DNA of 63,943 nucleotides from Lederbergia sp. NSJ-179 (GTDB lineage: Bacteria; Bacillota; Bacilli; Bacillales; Bacillaceae_C): positions 1 to 63,943 of the forward strand of contig NZ_JALIFP010000023.1 of the NCBI RefSeq assembly GCF_022867885.1, written 5' to 3'. The position numbers and the translations under genes are program-made. The notes beneath the pieces were generated by a model that saw nothing but the letters and a program-made list of their open reading frames with translations, did not search any database and had not been told where the DNA came from. Shown here piece by piece: positions 53,310 to 62,887 of this stretch. Position 1 is the first letter of the stretch, and the number at the start of each line of letters is the position of its first letter.

Positions 53310-54835
53310 CAATCGGAGAAGAGGAAGAACCTTATGTACCGCGTGAAGAACCTACGACTCCTGAGTGGGCAACTGATTCTGAAACTTTTAATCTTAACTA
53401 TGCACAAGCACCAATCGATAACCCGTTAAAAGGATTTTTACCTTTTAGCAATGCGATAGAAGAACAATTCTATGAAGACAACGATGGGACATGGCGGACA
53501 AATGTTAATCAGATGCCGCACAGTATGGAGTTTTTCTATATACCACTGAAGGATATTATGACCGATTTTAATAAATTTGACTGGAGCACGTTAGAATCTA
53601 GAATTGATGATATCGCTTCAAGAGGAAATCAGGCCATCTTTAGGGTGTATCTCGATTATCCACATAAGCCATCCGGAATTCCTCAATTTTTGCTAGATCT
53701 TGGATTGGAAACAAAAGACTACGACTACTATAATAACGGGGGACCTGATGGAACAAGTGTCACACCCGATTATGATGATGAGAATCTCAACATTGCATTG
53801 TTGCAATTTATTGAAGCCCTTGGAGATAAGTATGATGGTGACCCAAGGGTCGGTTTCATTCAGGCTGGCTTGATAGGATTTTGGGGTGAATGGCATACGT
53901 ATCCACAGGATGGCTGGACCGCAACTGGAAATTGGGATGGTGAATTGGCTGAACACGAAGATGGTCATGCAACCGATTGGATGCCAAGCTTGGCAAATCA
54001 AGAAGCCATCGTTGAAGCCTTCGATGATTCGTTTGATAAAACAAGAATGCTTGTGCGCTATCCGACTGACTATAATCGTGATTTGAATATTGGCTACCAT
54101 GATGACTCATTTGCTTTTCAGACTTTACCTCCTAGTTTTGGTGGAATGGACTGGCATTTTGTCGGTCGTCTTCAAGCTAATAATGTCATGGATAAATGGA
54201 AAACAGAACCAATTGGTGGAGAAATGCGTCCTGAAATTCAAATTGACATGTGGGATAACGATCCGCCGCAATATTTAGGTGAACCAATTGAAGGATCACA
54301 AGGAGAAGATTTTTACAAAAGCCTGGAACTAACTCATGCGTCTTGGCTAAAAGTCCAAGGGATTTTCCAAATTCCACTTGAAGAAGATGCGCTTGAACGT
54401 GCCCGCCAAGCTTCACGTAGTTTAGGTTATGAGTATTATGTACCGACTGCCTATGTGAGCTCAGATAATGGTCATTTGCAAGCTGCGATACAAATTCAGA
54501 ATACAGGTGTGGCTCCTTTCTATTATGATTGGAAAGTAGAAATCGCAGCAAGAGACAAGAAGGGGATTATAAAAGAATGGACGACAGATTGGGATATATC
54601 AGGTGTCTTACCAAATGACGAAGAAACGGGAGATAACAAGGAGGTGTTGTTGGAATGGTCAAGTGACATTTCGGTACTGAACAATGGACCCTATGATATT
54701 TTAGTTAGAGTTGTTAATCCTTTATCGGAAATTACCTCTAACGCAAAGGCATTCCATTTCGCCAACGAGGAACAAGAAAAGAACGGGTGGCTGAAAATCG
54801 GTCAAATTGAGGTAGAAGGTTCCGATCAAAACTGA
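53216..54835 (+). CDS. DUF4832-type lipoprotein, putative glycan-active
   Basis: This 539-residue lipoprotein has lipobox Cys23 (GLVACS) and a Glu/Pro-rich linker. The body has the pattern of DUF4874/DUF4832 proteins: DNPLKGFLPF near residue 75, then AIFRVYLDYP, and the TIM-barrel hallmark GFIQAGLIGFWGEWHTYP around residue 220. A C-terminal beta domain (about 410-539; AAIQIQNTGVAPFYYDW) follows. These proteins look like glycosidase-fold enzymes but lack assigned activity; the WGEWH glutamate is a plausible catalytic residue. It shares promoter leader and signal peptide with the binding protein downstream. RBS is GAGGGAGGT. I infer a role in capturing or trimming the imported sugar. Confidence 0.78.
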   Translation: MKKLFKIIVLGIVVAFVAGLVACSSSANKEETIGEEEEPYVPREEPTTPEWATDSETFNLNYAQAPIDNPLKGFLPFSNAIEEQFYEDNDGTWRTNVNQMPHSMEFFYIPLKDIMTDFNKFDWSTLESRIDDIASRGNQAIFRVYLDYPHKPSGIPQFLLDLGLETKDYDYYNNGGPDGTSVTPDYDDENLNIALLQFIEALGDKYDGDPRVGFIQAGLIGFWGEWHTYPQDGWTATGNWDGELAEHEDGHATDWMPSLANQEAIVEAFDDSFDKTRMLVRYPTDYNRDLNIGYHDDSFAFQTLPPSFGGMDWHFVGRLQANNVMDKWKTEPIGGEMRPEIQIDMWDNDPPQYLGEPIEGSQGEDFYKSLELTHASWLKVQGIFQIPLEEDALERARQASRSLGYEYYVPTAYVSSDNGHLQAAIQIQNTGVAPFYYDWKVEIAARDKKGIIKEWTTDWDISGVLPNDEETGDNKEVLLEWSSDISVLNNGPYDILVRVVNPLSEITSNAKAFHFANEEQEKNGWLKIGQIEVEGSDQN

Positions 54836-54879
54836 AAGGGATCCATAATAGAAATCCCAGGGATTGGGTGGCGTTTTAC

Positions 54880-55171
54880 CTAATCACTCTTCATAATGAA
54901 TCGCATCTTTTATTCAGTCCAAAGCGCAGATGGTTGGAGACCACCAAAGTATTAATTTGTTCATCTTAAAATAAGAAAGCCCTTCATAATGTTGATGTTA
55001 GGGTGTAAATCTTGAGAATGGGGTTTTTACATTAGAAAGCGTTTCCTCTAAACTTAATTTTAAAGAGGGAGGTCATTTCTATGAAAAAACTTTTTAGAAT
55101 TATTGTTTTAGGGATTGTAGTAGCTTTCGTAGCTGGACTAGTAGCTTGCAGCAATGCAAACAAAGAAGAAA
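54880..55171 (+). repeat. duplicated leader plus signal-peptide segment, copy 2
   Basis: This is the second copy of 53016-53309, ending inside the binding-protein gene. The first 23 residues of the two lipoproteins differ at one position only (Lys6 or Arg6). Confidence 0.95.
55033..55047. promoter_or_regulatory. cre-like site (CcpA), copy 2
   Basis: TAGAAAGCGTTTCCT lies at the same distance from the start codon as in copy 1, so both transcription units are probably under the same catabolite control. Confidence 0.6.
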
Positions 55172-56349
55172 GCACCGGATCAGGAGGGAAAAAAACGGAA
55201 ATCACTTATGCAATTTGGGATCCAATTCAAAAACCTGGTATGGAAAAAATTGCAGAAGAATTTATGAACAAAAACCCAAATATTCATGTAAAGGTTCAAG
55301 TCATTCCATGGGACCAATATTGGACAAAGCTTGAAGCAAGTGCTAATGGACAGACTTTACCAGATGTTTTTTGGATGCACGGCAGTGAAGCACATAGATA
55401 TATGAAAGCAGATGTGTTGCTTGATATTACTGATTCATATAAAAAGGTGGAAGGGAATTTCCCGGAAGATTTGGTCGATTTATATAGTTATGATGGTAAT
55501 AATTATGGTATTCCAAAAGACGTAAGTACAGTAGGTCTTTGGTATAACAAACAGATTTTTGATGAGAATGGTATAGCATATCCTGATGAAAGTTGGGATT
55601 GGGATAAATTTAAAGAAGTAGCAAAACAACTAACAGATTCTGATAAAGGAATTTATGGATTTGCAGCATCAAATGATACGGAAGTAGGTTACTATAATGC
55701 TATTTTCCAAAATGAAGGAAACGTTATTAGTGATGATAAGACAAAGTCAGAGCTAAACTCTCCGGCAACACAAGAAGCACTTCAATGGTGGGGTGATTTC
55801 TCACTAAAAGATAAATCATCACCTTCAATTGTGGAATTTGCAGAAAATAATGTTCGTAGTTTATTTTTGTCAGGAAAAATTGCTATGATTTATGATGGTT
55901 CATGGATGTATGGAGAGTATTCATCAAACGATGATATGAAACAAAATATCGATGTTGCTGTACTGCCAAAAGGTAAAACTAAAGCAACTGTATACAATGG
56001 ACTTGCAAATTCTGTATCAGCTTATACCGAAAATAAAGATGCTGCGATTAAGTTTGTGGATTTCTTAAGTTCGAAACAAGGGATGGAAATTCAGGGTGAA
56101 TCCACAGTAGCAATTCCTGCTTACAAAGGCACCGAAGCGAAATTTATAGAAGCAACCGAAGACACTTTTAACACACGGGTTTTCTCTGAAATGCTGGATT
56201 ATGGTGTATTGCGTCCCAACGGACCTAATTTTAATAAAGCTGAAACCATAGCTACAGAAGAATTAGCAAAAATGTTTAGTGGTAATGAAACAGTGGAGGA
56301 AGCTACTAATAATGCAGCAAAAAAAGTGAATGAAATTTTGAGCAATTAA
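55081..56349 (+). CDS. ABC sugar-binding lipoprotein (family 1)
   Basis: This 422-residue extracellular solute-binding protein has lipobox Cys23 and a family 1 (MalE-like) fold: ITYAIWDPIQKPGMEKIAEE, LPDVFWMHGSEAHRYMKADV, GIPKDVSTVGLWYNKQIFDE and GKIAMIYDGSWMYGEY. It should deliver an oligosaccharide to the two permeases that follow. No ATPase gene is in the operon, so a shared MsmK/MsmX-type ATPase is likely used. RBS is GAGGGAGGT. The ligand is unknown. Confidence 0.92.
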   Translation: MKKLFRIIVLGIVVAFVAGLVACSNANKEESTGSGGKKTEITYAIWDPIQKPGMEKIAEEFMNKNPNIHVKVQVIPWDQYWTKLEASANGQTLPDVFWMHGSEAHRYMKADVLLDITDSYKKVEGNFPEDLVDLYSYDGNNYGIPKDVSTVGLWYNKQIFDENGIAYPDESWDWDKFKEVAKQLTDSDKGIYGFAASNDTEVGYYNAIFQNEGNVISDDKTKSELNSPATQEALQWWGDFSLKDKSSPSIVEFAENNVRSLFLSGKIAMIYDGSWMYGEYSSNDDMKQNIDVAVLPKGKTKATVYNGLANSVSAYTENKDAAIKFVDFLSSKQGMEIQGESTVAIPAYKGTEAKFIEATEDTFNTRVFSEMLDYGVLRPNGPNFNKAETIATEELAKMFSGNETVEEATNNAAKKVNEILSN

Positions 56350-56368
56350 ATGCAAAAAGAAGCCATGG

Positions 56369-56410
56369 AAGTCTAAGATGAATACCTATGTATTCATCTT
56401 AGACTTTTAA
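56369..56410 (+). terminator. intercistronic hairpin after binding-protein gene
   Basis: AAGTCTAAGATGAATA (56369-56384) and TATTCATCTTAGACTT (56391-56406) form a perfect 16-bp stem with a six-base loop, followed by TTTAA. Such a leaky terminator or mRNA stabiliser between a binding-protein gene and its permease genes usually keeps the binding protein in excess. Confidence 0.85.
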
Positions 56411-56424
56411 GAAAGGGGCAGAAC

Positions 56425-57369
56425 GTGGAAACCGTTAAAAACACCCAAAATATGAAGAAACAAAAAACTCAGTATTTTACTTTTGCGAAAAAAAGGTATA
56501 AAAAGGATGCTCTTTTTTGGGGGTTAATATTTGTTGCCCCTACAATGTTAGGATTATTCTTTCTAAATATTAAACCAATGTTTGAAACTATTTTTATGAG
56601 TTTTCAACAGTCTAGTGGATTAGGTGCCTCACAGTGGGTTGGGTGGGAAAATTATGAACGGCTGATCCATGATGAAAATATTCCATTAGCAATATGGAAT
56701 ACCATAAGATATTCATTGATTGTTGTTCCAGGAACGATAGTTTTTTCCCTTTTAGCAGCAGAACTGCTTAATCAAAAGATTAAGGGCATATCATTTTATC
56801 GTGTCATATACTTTCTTCCAGTGGTGGCGACACCAGCGGCAATTGCGATGGTATGGAAGTGGTTATACAATTCTGACTATGGATTAATCAACCATGCTTT
56901 AAGTCTCATCGGAATAAAAGGTCCAGCTTGGTTGACAGATCCACAATTAACGATTATTGCAATTGCTATTGTTGGTATATGGAGTGCTATTGGAACTAAT
57001 ATGGTGATTTTGATAGCCGGATTTCAGGAAATTCCTAGAGATTATTATGAATCTTCCAGTTTAGAAGGCGCTGGTCCCATACGTCAATTCTTTTCTATCA
57101 CCTTACCATTAGTGTCTCCTGCATTGTTCTTTGTTTGTGTCACAACAGTAATTAACTCGTTACAAATTTTTGACGTCATTTACATGATGTTCAGTCCAAC
57201 AAGCGAAGTTATTCCGTATACGCAGACGCTTGTCTATTTGTTCTTTAAGCATGCGTTTATATTGAATGAAAAAGGTTATGGCGCAACTATCATACTGATA
57301 TTGCTGCTAATCATAGGATTGCTTACGTATATTCAGATGAAATTACAGAAAAAATGGGTTCACTATTAA
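56425..57369 (+). CDS. ABC sugar transporter permease (MalF/UgpA-like)
   Basis: This 314-residue inner-membrane permease has six predicted helices and the EAA loop YYESSSLEGAGPIRQFFSITLPL (about 211-233), which contacts the ATPase. It starts with GTG after GAAAGGGG. It pairs with the permease at 57473. Confidence 0.92.
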   Translation: METVKNTQNMKKQKTQYFTFAKKRYKKDALFWGLIFVAPTMLGLFFLNIKPMFETIFMSFQQSSGLGASQWVGWENYERLIHDENIPLAIWNTIRYSLIVVPGTIVFSLLAAELLNQKIKGISFYRVIYFLPVVATPAAIAMVWKWLYNSDYGLINHALSLIGIKGPAWLTDPQLTIIAIAIVGIWSAIGTNMVILIAGFQEIPRDYYESSSLEGAGPIRQFFSITLPLVSPALFFVCVTTVINSLQIFDVIYMMFSPTSEVIPYTQTLVYLFFKHAFILNEKGYGATIILILLLIIGLLTYIQMKLQKKWVHY

Positions 57370-57472
57370 CACAGTGGTAAATAGACAAGAGAATGGGCAT
57401 TCAAGGGATCCGGATTCAACTGGAAATTCCTCTAAGAGGAGCTCTTAAACATATTATACGAGGAGGTTTCTA

Positions 57473-58300
57473 ATGAACAAAGGAAAAATAGGAAATAAGG
57501 TGATCATTCATACAATATTAATAATTGGCGCAGTAATTATGGTAATGCCATTTGTATGGATGTGCCTTACATCTATAAAAACTCTAAATGAATCAGTAGC
57601 AGTTCCACCAATTTTGTTTCCAGAAGAACCTCAATGGAAGAACTTTTCTCAGATTCTAACTAGCCTACCGTTTGGGGCATTTTACATCAATACATTATTA
57701 ATGATAGCGGGTCGTGTAGTTTTTGCGTTAATTTTCAGTTCAATGGCTGCTTTTGCTTTTGCACGTCTTAACTTTCCATTTAAGAATTTTCTGTTTAGTG
57801 TTGTTTTAGTTCAACTGATGATTCCATCACAGATTTTTATTGCTCCACAGTTCCTATTAGCACAAAGCCTTGGAATGCTTGACACTGTTTCAGGTTTGAT
57901 ATTACCAGGGTTAGTAAGTGCATTTGGAACATTCTTATTACGACAATTCTTTATGGGATTACCGGATGAATTAGAGGAAGCAGCAATTTTGGATGGTTGT
58001 AACAAAGGGCAAATATATCTCAAAATTATGTTACCGTTAGCGAAATCAGGACTTGTTGCTTTAGGAATATTCACCGCATTATTTGCATTTAAGGATTTAA
58101 TGTGGCCTTTGATTGTGAATATTTCCGTAGATAAAATGCCACTATCAGCGGGACTGGCTACTTTGCAAGGACAGTATACAACAAACTACCCAGAACTTAT
58201 GGCAGGATCATTTCTCGCAATTTGGCCCATGTTATTAATATTTATTATTTTTCAGAAAAAATTTATTGAAGGTATTGCGACATCAGGTGGAAAACTGTAA
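57473..58300 (+). CDS. ABC sugar transporter permease (MalG/UgpE-like)
   Basis: This 275-residue permease has six predicted helices and the EAA loop ELEEAAILDGCNKGQIYLKI with PLAKSG following. AGGAGG precedes the ATG. It completes the importer with the upstream permease and binding protein. Confidence 0.92.
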   Translation: MNKGKIGNKVIIHTILIIGAVIMVMPFVWMCLTSIKTLNESVAVPPILFPEEPQWKNFSQILTSLPFGAFYINTLLMIAGRVVFALIFSSMAAFAFARLNFPFKNFLFSVVLVQLMIPSQIFIAPQFLLAQSLGMLDTVSGLILPGLVSAFGTFLLRQFFMGLPDELEEAAILDGCNKGQIYLKIMLPLAKSGLVALGIFTALFAFKDLMWPLIVNISVDKMPLSAGLATLQGQYTTNYPELMAGSFLAIWPMLLIFIIFQKKFIEGIATSGGKL

Positions 58301-58321
58301 TCGCATGTAAAGGAGGATAAA

Positions 58322-59830
58322 ATGCAATTAAGAATTCTCGATAATGAATATTGGTATGGTGGAAATGTGGTTGATGGCAGTAAAATGCCGTTTAGATTGG
58401 ATAGCGACGTAACTATTGATCTGACAGAAAACCAAACTCCAAATCAATCCATGCCATTATTTATTTCAACAAAGGGAAGAGTTATATGGCGAGATACCGG
58501 TTATATCATTTCATTTAAAAATGGTGTTATCGATGTTCCTAATGATGTAGTAGTAATCGATGGATACAAAAACTTAAAAGGAGCATATCTGGCTGCAATG
58601 AAAAGTTATTTTCCGTTTAAAAATCGGATACCGGCACGAGAATTATTTGAAAGTCCAATTTATAATACATGGATTGAATTAACGTTCCATCAATCACAAC
58701 CAGCGATTGAAAAATACGCAGAGGATATCATAAGTAATGACATGCCACCGGGTGTACTCATGATTGATGACGGTTGGTCTAACTATTATGGAGACTGGAC
58801 ATTTCACACCGGAAATTTCCCTAATCCAAAACGTATGGTGGATCATCTTAAATCATTAGGATTTAAAGTAATGTTGTGGATTTGTCCATTCATTAGTGCG
58901 GATACTATCAAGTACAGAGAAGCGGTTGCTAAAGACATTTTGATAAAAACACCGGAAGGGGAGCCGTTTATAACCAAATGGTGGAATGGATATTCAGCGG
59001 TTTTGGATATGACAAATCTAAATGCCCAAAAATGGTTAAAAGAACAGATGAACGAACTCCAAGAACTAGGAATTGATGGATTTAAATTTGATGCAGGTGA
59101 TAGTAAGTATTATAAGGTGGATAATGAAACATACCACAAAACAACTCCTGATGGACAGTCTAATTTATGGGCGAAATTTGGTGAACAGTATCCGTTTAAC
59201 GAATACCGTGTAACATTTCGTGCCGGGGGTTATCCTTTGCTACAAAGATTGTGTGATAAGAATCACTCATGGACCAAAAATGGAATTGCTTCATTAATTC
59301 CAGATACATTGGTTCAAGGCATAACTGGGCACCCTTTTTCATGTCCTGACATGATTGGTGGTGGGGAGTATCTGAATTTTCAAGAATTAAGTGGTAACTT
59401 AGATCCTGAATTATTTGTTCGCCATGCTGAAATTGCTTGTTTAATGCCATCCATGCAATTCTCAGCAGCACCGTATCGTATTCTCGACAAACACCATTTC
59501 TCATATGTTCAAAAAAGTATAGCCGTCAGAAACAAATACGCTGCATATATGATGAGTTTGGTTGATCACGCAGCGGAAACAGGGGAACCAATTGTAAGAT
59601 ATATGAGTTATGAGTTTCCAGACGCTCCTGTTGAAAAAATCACGAATCAGTTTATGTTAGGCGAGAGATATTTAGTTGCTCCAATAGTTGAGAAGGGGAA
59701 AACATCACGAAAAGTATATCTTCCAAAAGGTAGCTGGGAACATAACAATAAAGAATTTCAAAGTAACGGAGAGAATGTTGAAGTAGTGACAGAATTCGGT
59801 GAACCGGCTATATTTAAGAAGCTTATTTGA
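58322..59830 (+). CDS. GH31 glycoside hydrolase, short form
   Basis: This 502-residue cytoplasmic enzyme is a GH31 TIM-barrel glycosidase. The strand-4 nucleophile is Asp257 in GIDGFKFDAGD and a likely acid/base is Asp328 in LIPDTLVQGITGHP. MIDDGWSNYYGDW near residue 147 and FKVMLWICPFIS near 181 are typical. It is shorter than alpha-glucosidases or alpha-xylosidases of the family (about 700-800 residues), and its small N-terminal domain resembles the MYORG-like clade, whose human member is an alpha-galactosidase. It has no signal peptide and follows the permeases closely with AAAGGAGG as RBS. It likely removes an alpha-linked sugar from the imported molecule. The specificity is open. Confidence 0.87.
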   Translation: MQLRILDNEYWYGGNVVDGSKMPFRLDSDVTIDLTENQTPNQSMPLFISTKGRVIWRDTGYIISFKNGVIDVPNDVVVIDGYKNLKGAYLAAMKSYFPFKNRIPARELFESPIYNTWIELTFHQSQPAIEKYAEDIISNDMPPGVLMIDDGWSNYYGDWTFHTGNFPNPKRMVDHLKSLGFKVMLWICPFISADTIKYREAVAKDILIKTPEGEPFITKWWNGYSAVLDMTNLNAQKWLKEQMNELQELGIDGFKFDAGDSKYYKVDNETYHKTTPDGQSNLWAKFGEQYPFNEYRVTFRAGGYPLLQRLCDKNHSWTKNGIASLIPDTLVQGITGHPFSCPDMIGGGEYLNFQELSGNLDPELFVRHAEIACLMPSMQFSAAPYRILDKHHFSYVQKSIAVRNKYAAYMMSLVDHAAETGEPIVRYMSYEFPDAPVEKITNQFMLGERYLVAPIVEKGKTSRKVYLPKGSWEHNNKEFQSNGENVEVVTEFGEPAIFKKLI

Positions 59831-59874
59831 TGCTATACTGAGATATGATGTCTCTACTATTGTCCAACATGGAT

Positions 59875-59907
59875 AACGGCTTAGGAGTTTCCTAGCCGTT
59901 TTCTTTT
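59875..59907 (+). terminator. Rho-independent terminator after GH31 gene
   Basis: AACGGCTTAGGA pairs with TCCTAGCCGTT (one mismatch), followed by TTCTTTT. Confidence 0.88.
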
Positions 59908-59955
59908 GCAAGGAAAACTCTTGGCTAATACGACTTTGAAAACAGGGGTAATCAA

Positions 59956-61659
59956 ATGAGAAAAAAAGCGACACTTCTACTTGGGCTATTAATCATCTAT
60001 ATTTGTATAATTCTTTCAATTATATGCTATTTCTATTTCCAAACAATAGAAACCAATCGTCAAAATAAAATTAATCTAACGAGCATTCAGCTACACTACG
60101 CAAAGAGTCGACTAGAATTCGGACAGAAGAAAATCGAGGATAACGCGTCGACAATATTGGTGGATGAAAAAGTGCAAGAATTGAGAAAGTATGAAGGAGA
60201 TCGCGAAAGCTATTCTTATTTAACTATGCTTCTTGATATTAGAAGTATGTTAAAAGAACGTCTTATTAATGGTGAAAACATGAGCAGTATTTCTCTTTTT
60301 TTGACTGAACAAGATATTCTGATTACTACCGAAACAAACTTATCGATGCGAAATGAATTAGAAAAAAAATTGGATGGCAAAAAAGAATGGAGACAAACAG
60401 ATGAAGGACTCTATTTTTTTATGAATTATACCTTTGGAATAGATGAGAAAGCTGATTTAATAGTTGCCATTAAAATGTCTGATGCCCTGTTATTTGAGAC
60501 GGAAGCTGCACTCTCTGTCATGAATAATGAGAAAAATAGCTTTTCTTATGTGCTTTTCCCAAATAATAAGGCAGTTAGTGGGTCAATGAAATTAAAAAAA
60601 GAGATTATCCAACACATCGATCAGGAGAAAAAGGGTGATTTTGTTAGAAAGAGTCGAATTGGTGCAATTTCAGGTACTTTAATTAGTGAGAAAAGTGAAT
60701 CCTCTGGAATTCGGCTAGTGACCTTTTTACCTAGAGATAAAATTGAGATGAAATATAACAGAAATACACTCTTCGTGATTATTTCAATTTTAGTCGTTTT
60801 AATATTTGGACTCCTATTAATCGTTCTTTTTTATAGAGATATATTATCTGAAATTCGATTGCTTACAAATAAATTTAAAAGTGTCGAACAGGGAGATTAC
60901 GATACAAGGATTTCAAAAGTTCGAAACAATGAATTTAACTATCTATTTGAACAGTTCAATTTAATGATTAGCAGTATACAAAAATTGTTAACGTCATTAA
61001 ATCTAGAAATAAAACAGAGAAAACTAGCAGAAGCGCGCCAATTCCGTTCGCAAATTCAACCACATTTCTTATACAACAGTCTATTTTATATTGTATCAGT
61101 TGCACATAATCCAAAAGCAGTTACTGAAATGACAAGACATCTAGCGGAATACTACCGCTATATGACCAAAAAAAAAGATATAGTAAAAATTAAAGATGAA
61201 ATAGAGTTTGCAAGACATTATCTGACTATACAATCTTTAAGAAGAGATTTTAACTTTCAGATCATGATTGACCCAGAAATTGAGGAGTGTTTCATCCTAC
61301 CATTAATTATTCAACCAATCATTGAAAACGCAATTGAACATGGAATTGAGGGAAAAGATGGCGCGAATCATGTAAAGGTGATTGGAATTTTGAAAGGGGA
61401 TTTTTGTAAAATTGTTATTGAAGATGATGGTCCCGGTTTAAATGACCAAGACATTGACGAGTTATTGAAAAGCATCTCAAAACACCAAAGAAATGAGAAT
61501 GATAGTGTCGGTCTGTGGAACGTGAACCAAAGGTTAATTAATTATTATGGTCAACAATCAAAACTAAGAATAAATAGGAATAAACTTGGAGGACTAACGG
61601 TTTATTTTCAGTTTAATTTGAAGGGATTGATGAGTGGAAATGAAACTATTAATCGTTGA
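59956..61659 (+). CDS. YesM-type sensor histidine kinase
   Basis: This 567-residue kinase has membrane helices at about 6-28 and 271-293 around a long extracellular sensor, then HAMP (about 294-345) and the His_kinase (PF06580) domain with His370 in QIQPHFLYNSLFYIV. A HATPase domain follows with IIQPIIENAIEHG and EDDGPGL. This architecture is that of YesM/LytS-like kinases that control sugar-uptake operons in Bacillus and Paenibacillus. Its gene overlaps the response-regulator gene by 26 bases. It most likely senses the sugar handled by the upstream importer. Confidence 0.92.
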   Translation: MRKKATLLLGLLIIYICIILSIICYFYFQTIETNRQNKINLTSIQLHYAKSRLEFGQKKIEDNASTILVDEKVQELRKYEGDRESYSYLTMLLDIRSMLKERLINGENMSSISLFLTEQDILITTETNLSMRNELEKKLDGKKEWRQTDEGLYFFMNYTFGIDEKADLIVAIKMSDALLFETEAALSVMNNEKNSFSYVLFPNNKAVSGSMKLKKEIIQHIDQEKKGDFVRKSRIGAISGTLISEKSESSGIRLVTFLPRDKIEMKYNRNTLFVIISILVVLIFGLLLIVLFYRDILSEIRLLTNKFKSVEQGDYDTRISKVRNNEFNYLFEQFNLMISSIQKLLTSLNLEIKQRKLAEARQFRSQIQPHFLYNSLFYIVSVAHNPKAVTEMTRHLAEYYRYMTKKKDIVKIKDEIEFARHYLTIQSLRRDFNFQIMIDPEIEECFILPLIIQPIIENAIEHGIEGKDGANHVKVIGILKGDFCKIVIEDDGPGLNDQDIDELLKSISKHQRNENDSVGLWNVNQRLINYYGQQSKLRINRNKLGGLTVYFQFNLKGLMSGNETINR

Positions 61660-62887
61660 TGATGAAAGGAGAATTTTAGAATATTTATTAAATGTCATGG
61701 AATGGGAAAAATATGGATTTAACGAAGTTAAGGGACTCTCAAGCTCCAAGGAGGCATTACTATTGATCAATAATGGATATGAACCTGATGTTTTGATCAC
61801 CGATATAAAAATGCCTGAGGTAACAGGATTAGATTTGGTACAAGCAATGAACAGAAACACGAAAGTCATCATTATTTCTGGATATTCGGATTTTGAATTT
61901 GCACAAAAAGCAATCCGATTTGGTGTTAAGGATTACTTATTAAAGCCTATTTTTCAAGATGAATTGAAAACAACTATTTCAAAGGTCATAAATGAAATAT
62001 CCATTGAAAAAATGGTAGAAGATATAAATTTGATTGATTTTTATTTGCATATTTTGAATGGAAAAGAAGCTAATGTTTTCGAGTTTAACTATATTTTTAA
62101 TAAAATTATCGAGAGTAATTTTATTGCAAGTTTTGTATTATTTGATATGAAATCTATTTGTAATTTTACTTGGAATAATCGAGTATTCGGATTTGTAAAA
62201 AGTGAAATAGACGAATTGCCCAAGTCCAAAAATGCGAATCGGAAAATAATTATTGAAAAACTATATGATACCAAAATCAATGATATGCCGAGTGAAACTA
62301 AGTTAAAATCCTTGATACAAAATAAAAATTGGAACCTGTTGATTGAGGAACTAAAGAAGGCAGAAAATAACATGTCACAAGATATGGTTATCAATAAGTT
62401 GGAAATTCTATTGTATTTAAATGAAACTCTTCCAAAAATGTTCACTCATTGTGATGTAGGAAGTGTTCTTAATTTGGTAAATGATGATAATTTGCTAAAG
62501 TTTTTGTACTTAAACTTGGATCACAACATTGAAACAATTAGTAATAACGAAGAGGCAATACTATTTGTGCAAGACTATATCCAGAGGAATCTTAGTTCAC
62601 CGTTGTCCTTGGAAATGATTGCTGACAAAGTTTACTTGCATCCTGTCTACTTGTCAAAAATTTATAAAGAAGGTACCGGTGAGAATTTATCTTCGTATAT
62701 ATTGAATAAAAGACTAGAAAAAATGAAAGAGTTACTTGAAAAAACAGATTTGAAAATCAAAACGATAACGGAAATGATAGGATATAAAAAACCCCAGAAC
62801 GTCAATGAATTATTTAAAAAGAAATATAAAGTTACTCCAAGCCAATATAGAAAGAATATGAAGAATCGAAACTTTAGCAGTTTCTAA
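61634..62887 (+). CDS. YesN-type AraC response regulator
   Basis: This 417-residue regulator has a receiver domain with Asp57 (VLITDIKMPEVTG), the acidic residues DDE at 9-11 and the conserved Lys in VKDYLLKPI. A divergent middle linker of about 180 residues comes next. A C-terminal AraC double helix-turn-helix follows (about 318-412; SLEMIADKVYLHPVYLSKIY, YKVTPSQYRKNM). GTG 61634 is within the end of the kinase gene; ATG 61640 is an alternative two codons later. It probably activates the DUF4832-ABC-GH31 operon. Confidence 0.9.
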   Translation: MEMKLLIVDDERRILEYLLNVMEWEKYGFNEVKGLSSSKEALLLINNGYEPDVLITDIKMPEVTGLDLVQAMNRNTKVIIISGYSDFEFAQKAIRFGVKDYLLKPIFQDELKTTISKVINEISIEKMVEDINLIDFYLHILNGKEANVFEFNYIFNKIIESNFIASFVLFDMKSICNFTWNNRVFGFVKSEIDELPKSKNANRKIIIEKLYDTKINDMPSETKLKSLIQNKNWNLLIEELKKAENNMSQDMVINKLEILLYLNETLPKMFTHCDVGSVLNLVNDDNLLKFLYLNLDHNIETISNNEEAILFVQDYIQRNLSSPLSLEMIADKVYLHPVYLSKIYKEGTGENLSSYILNKRLEKMKELLEKTDLKIKTITEMIGYKKPQNVNELFKKKYKVTPSQYRKNMKNRNFSSF

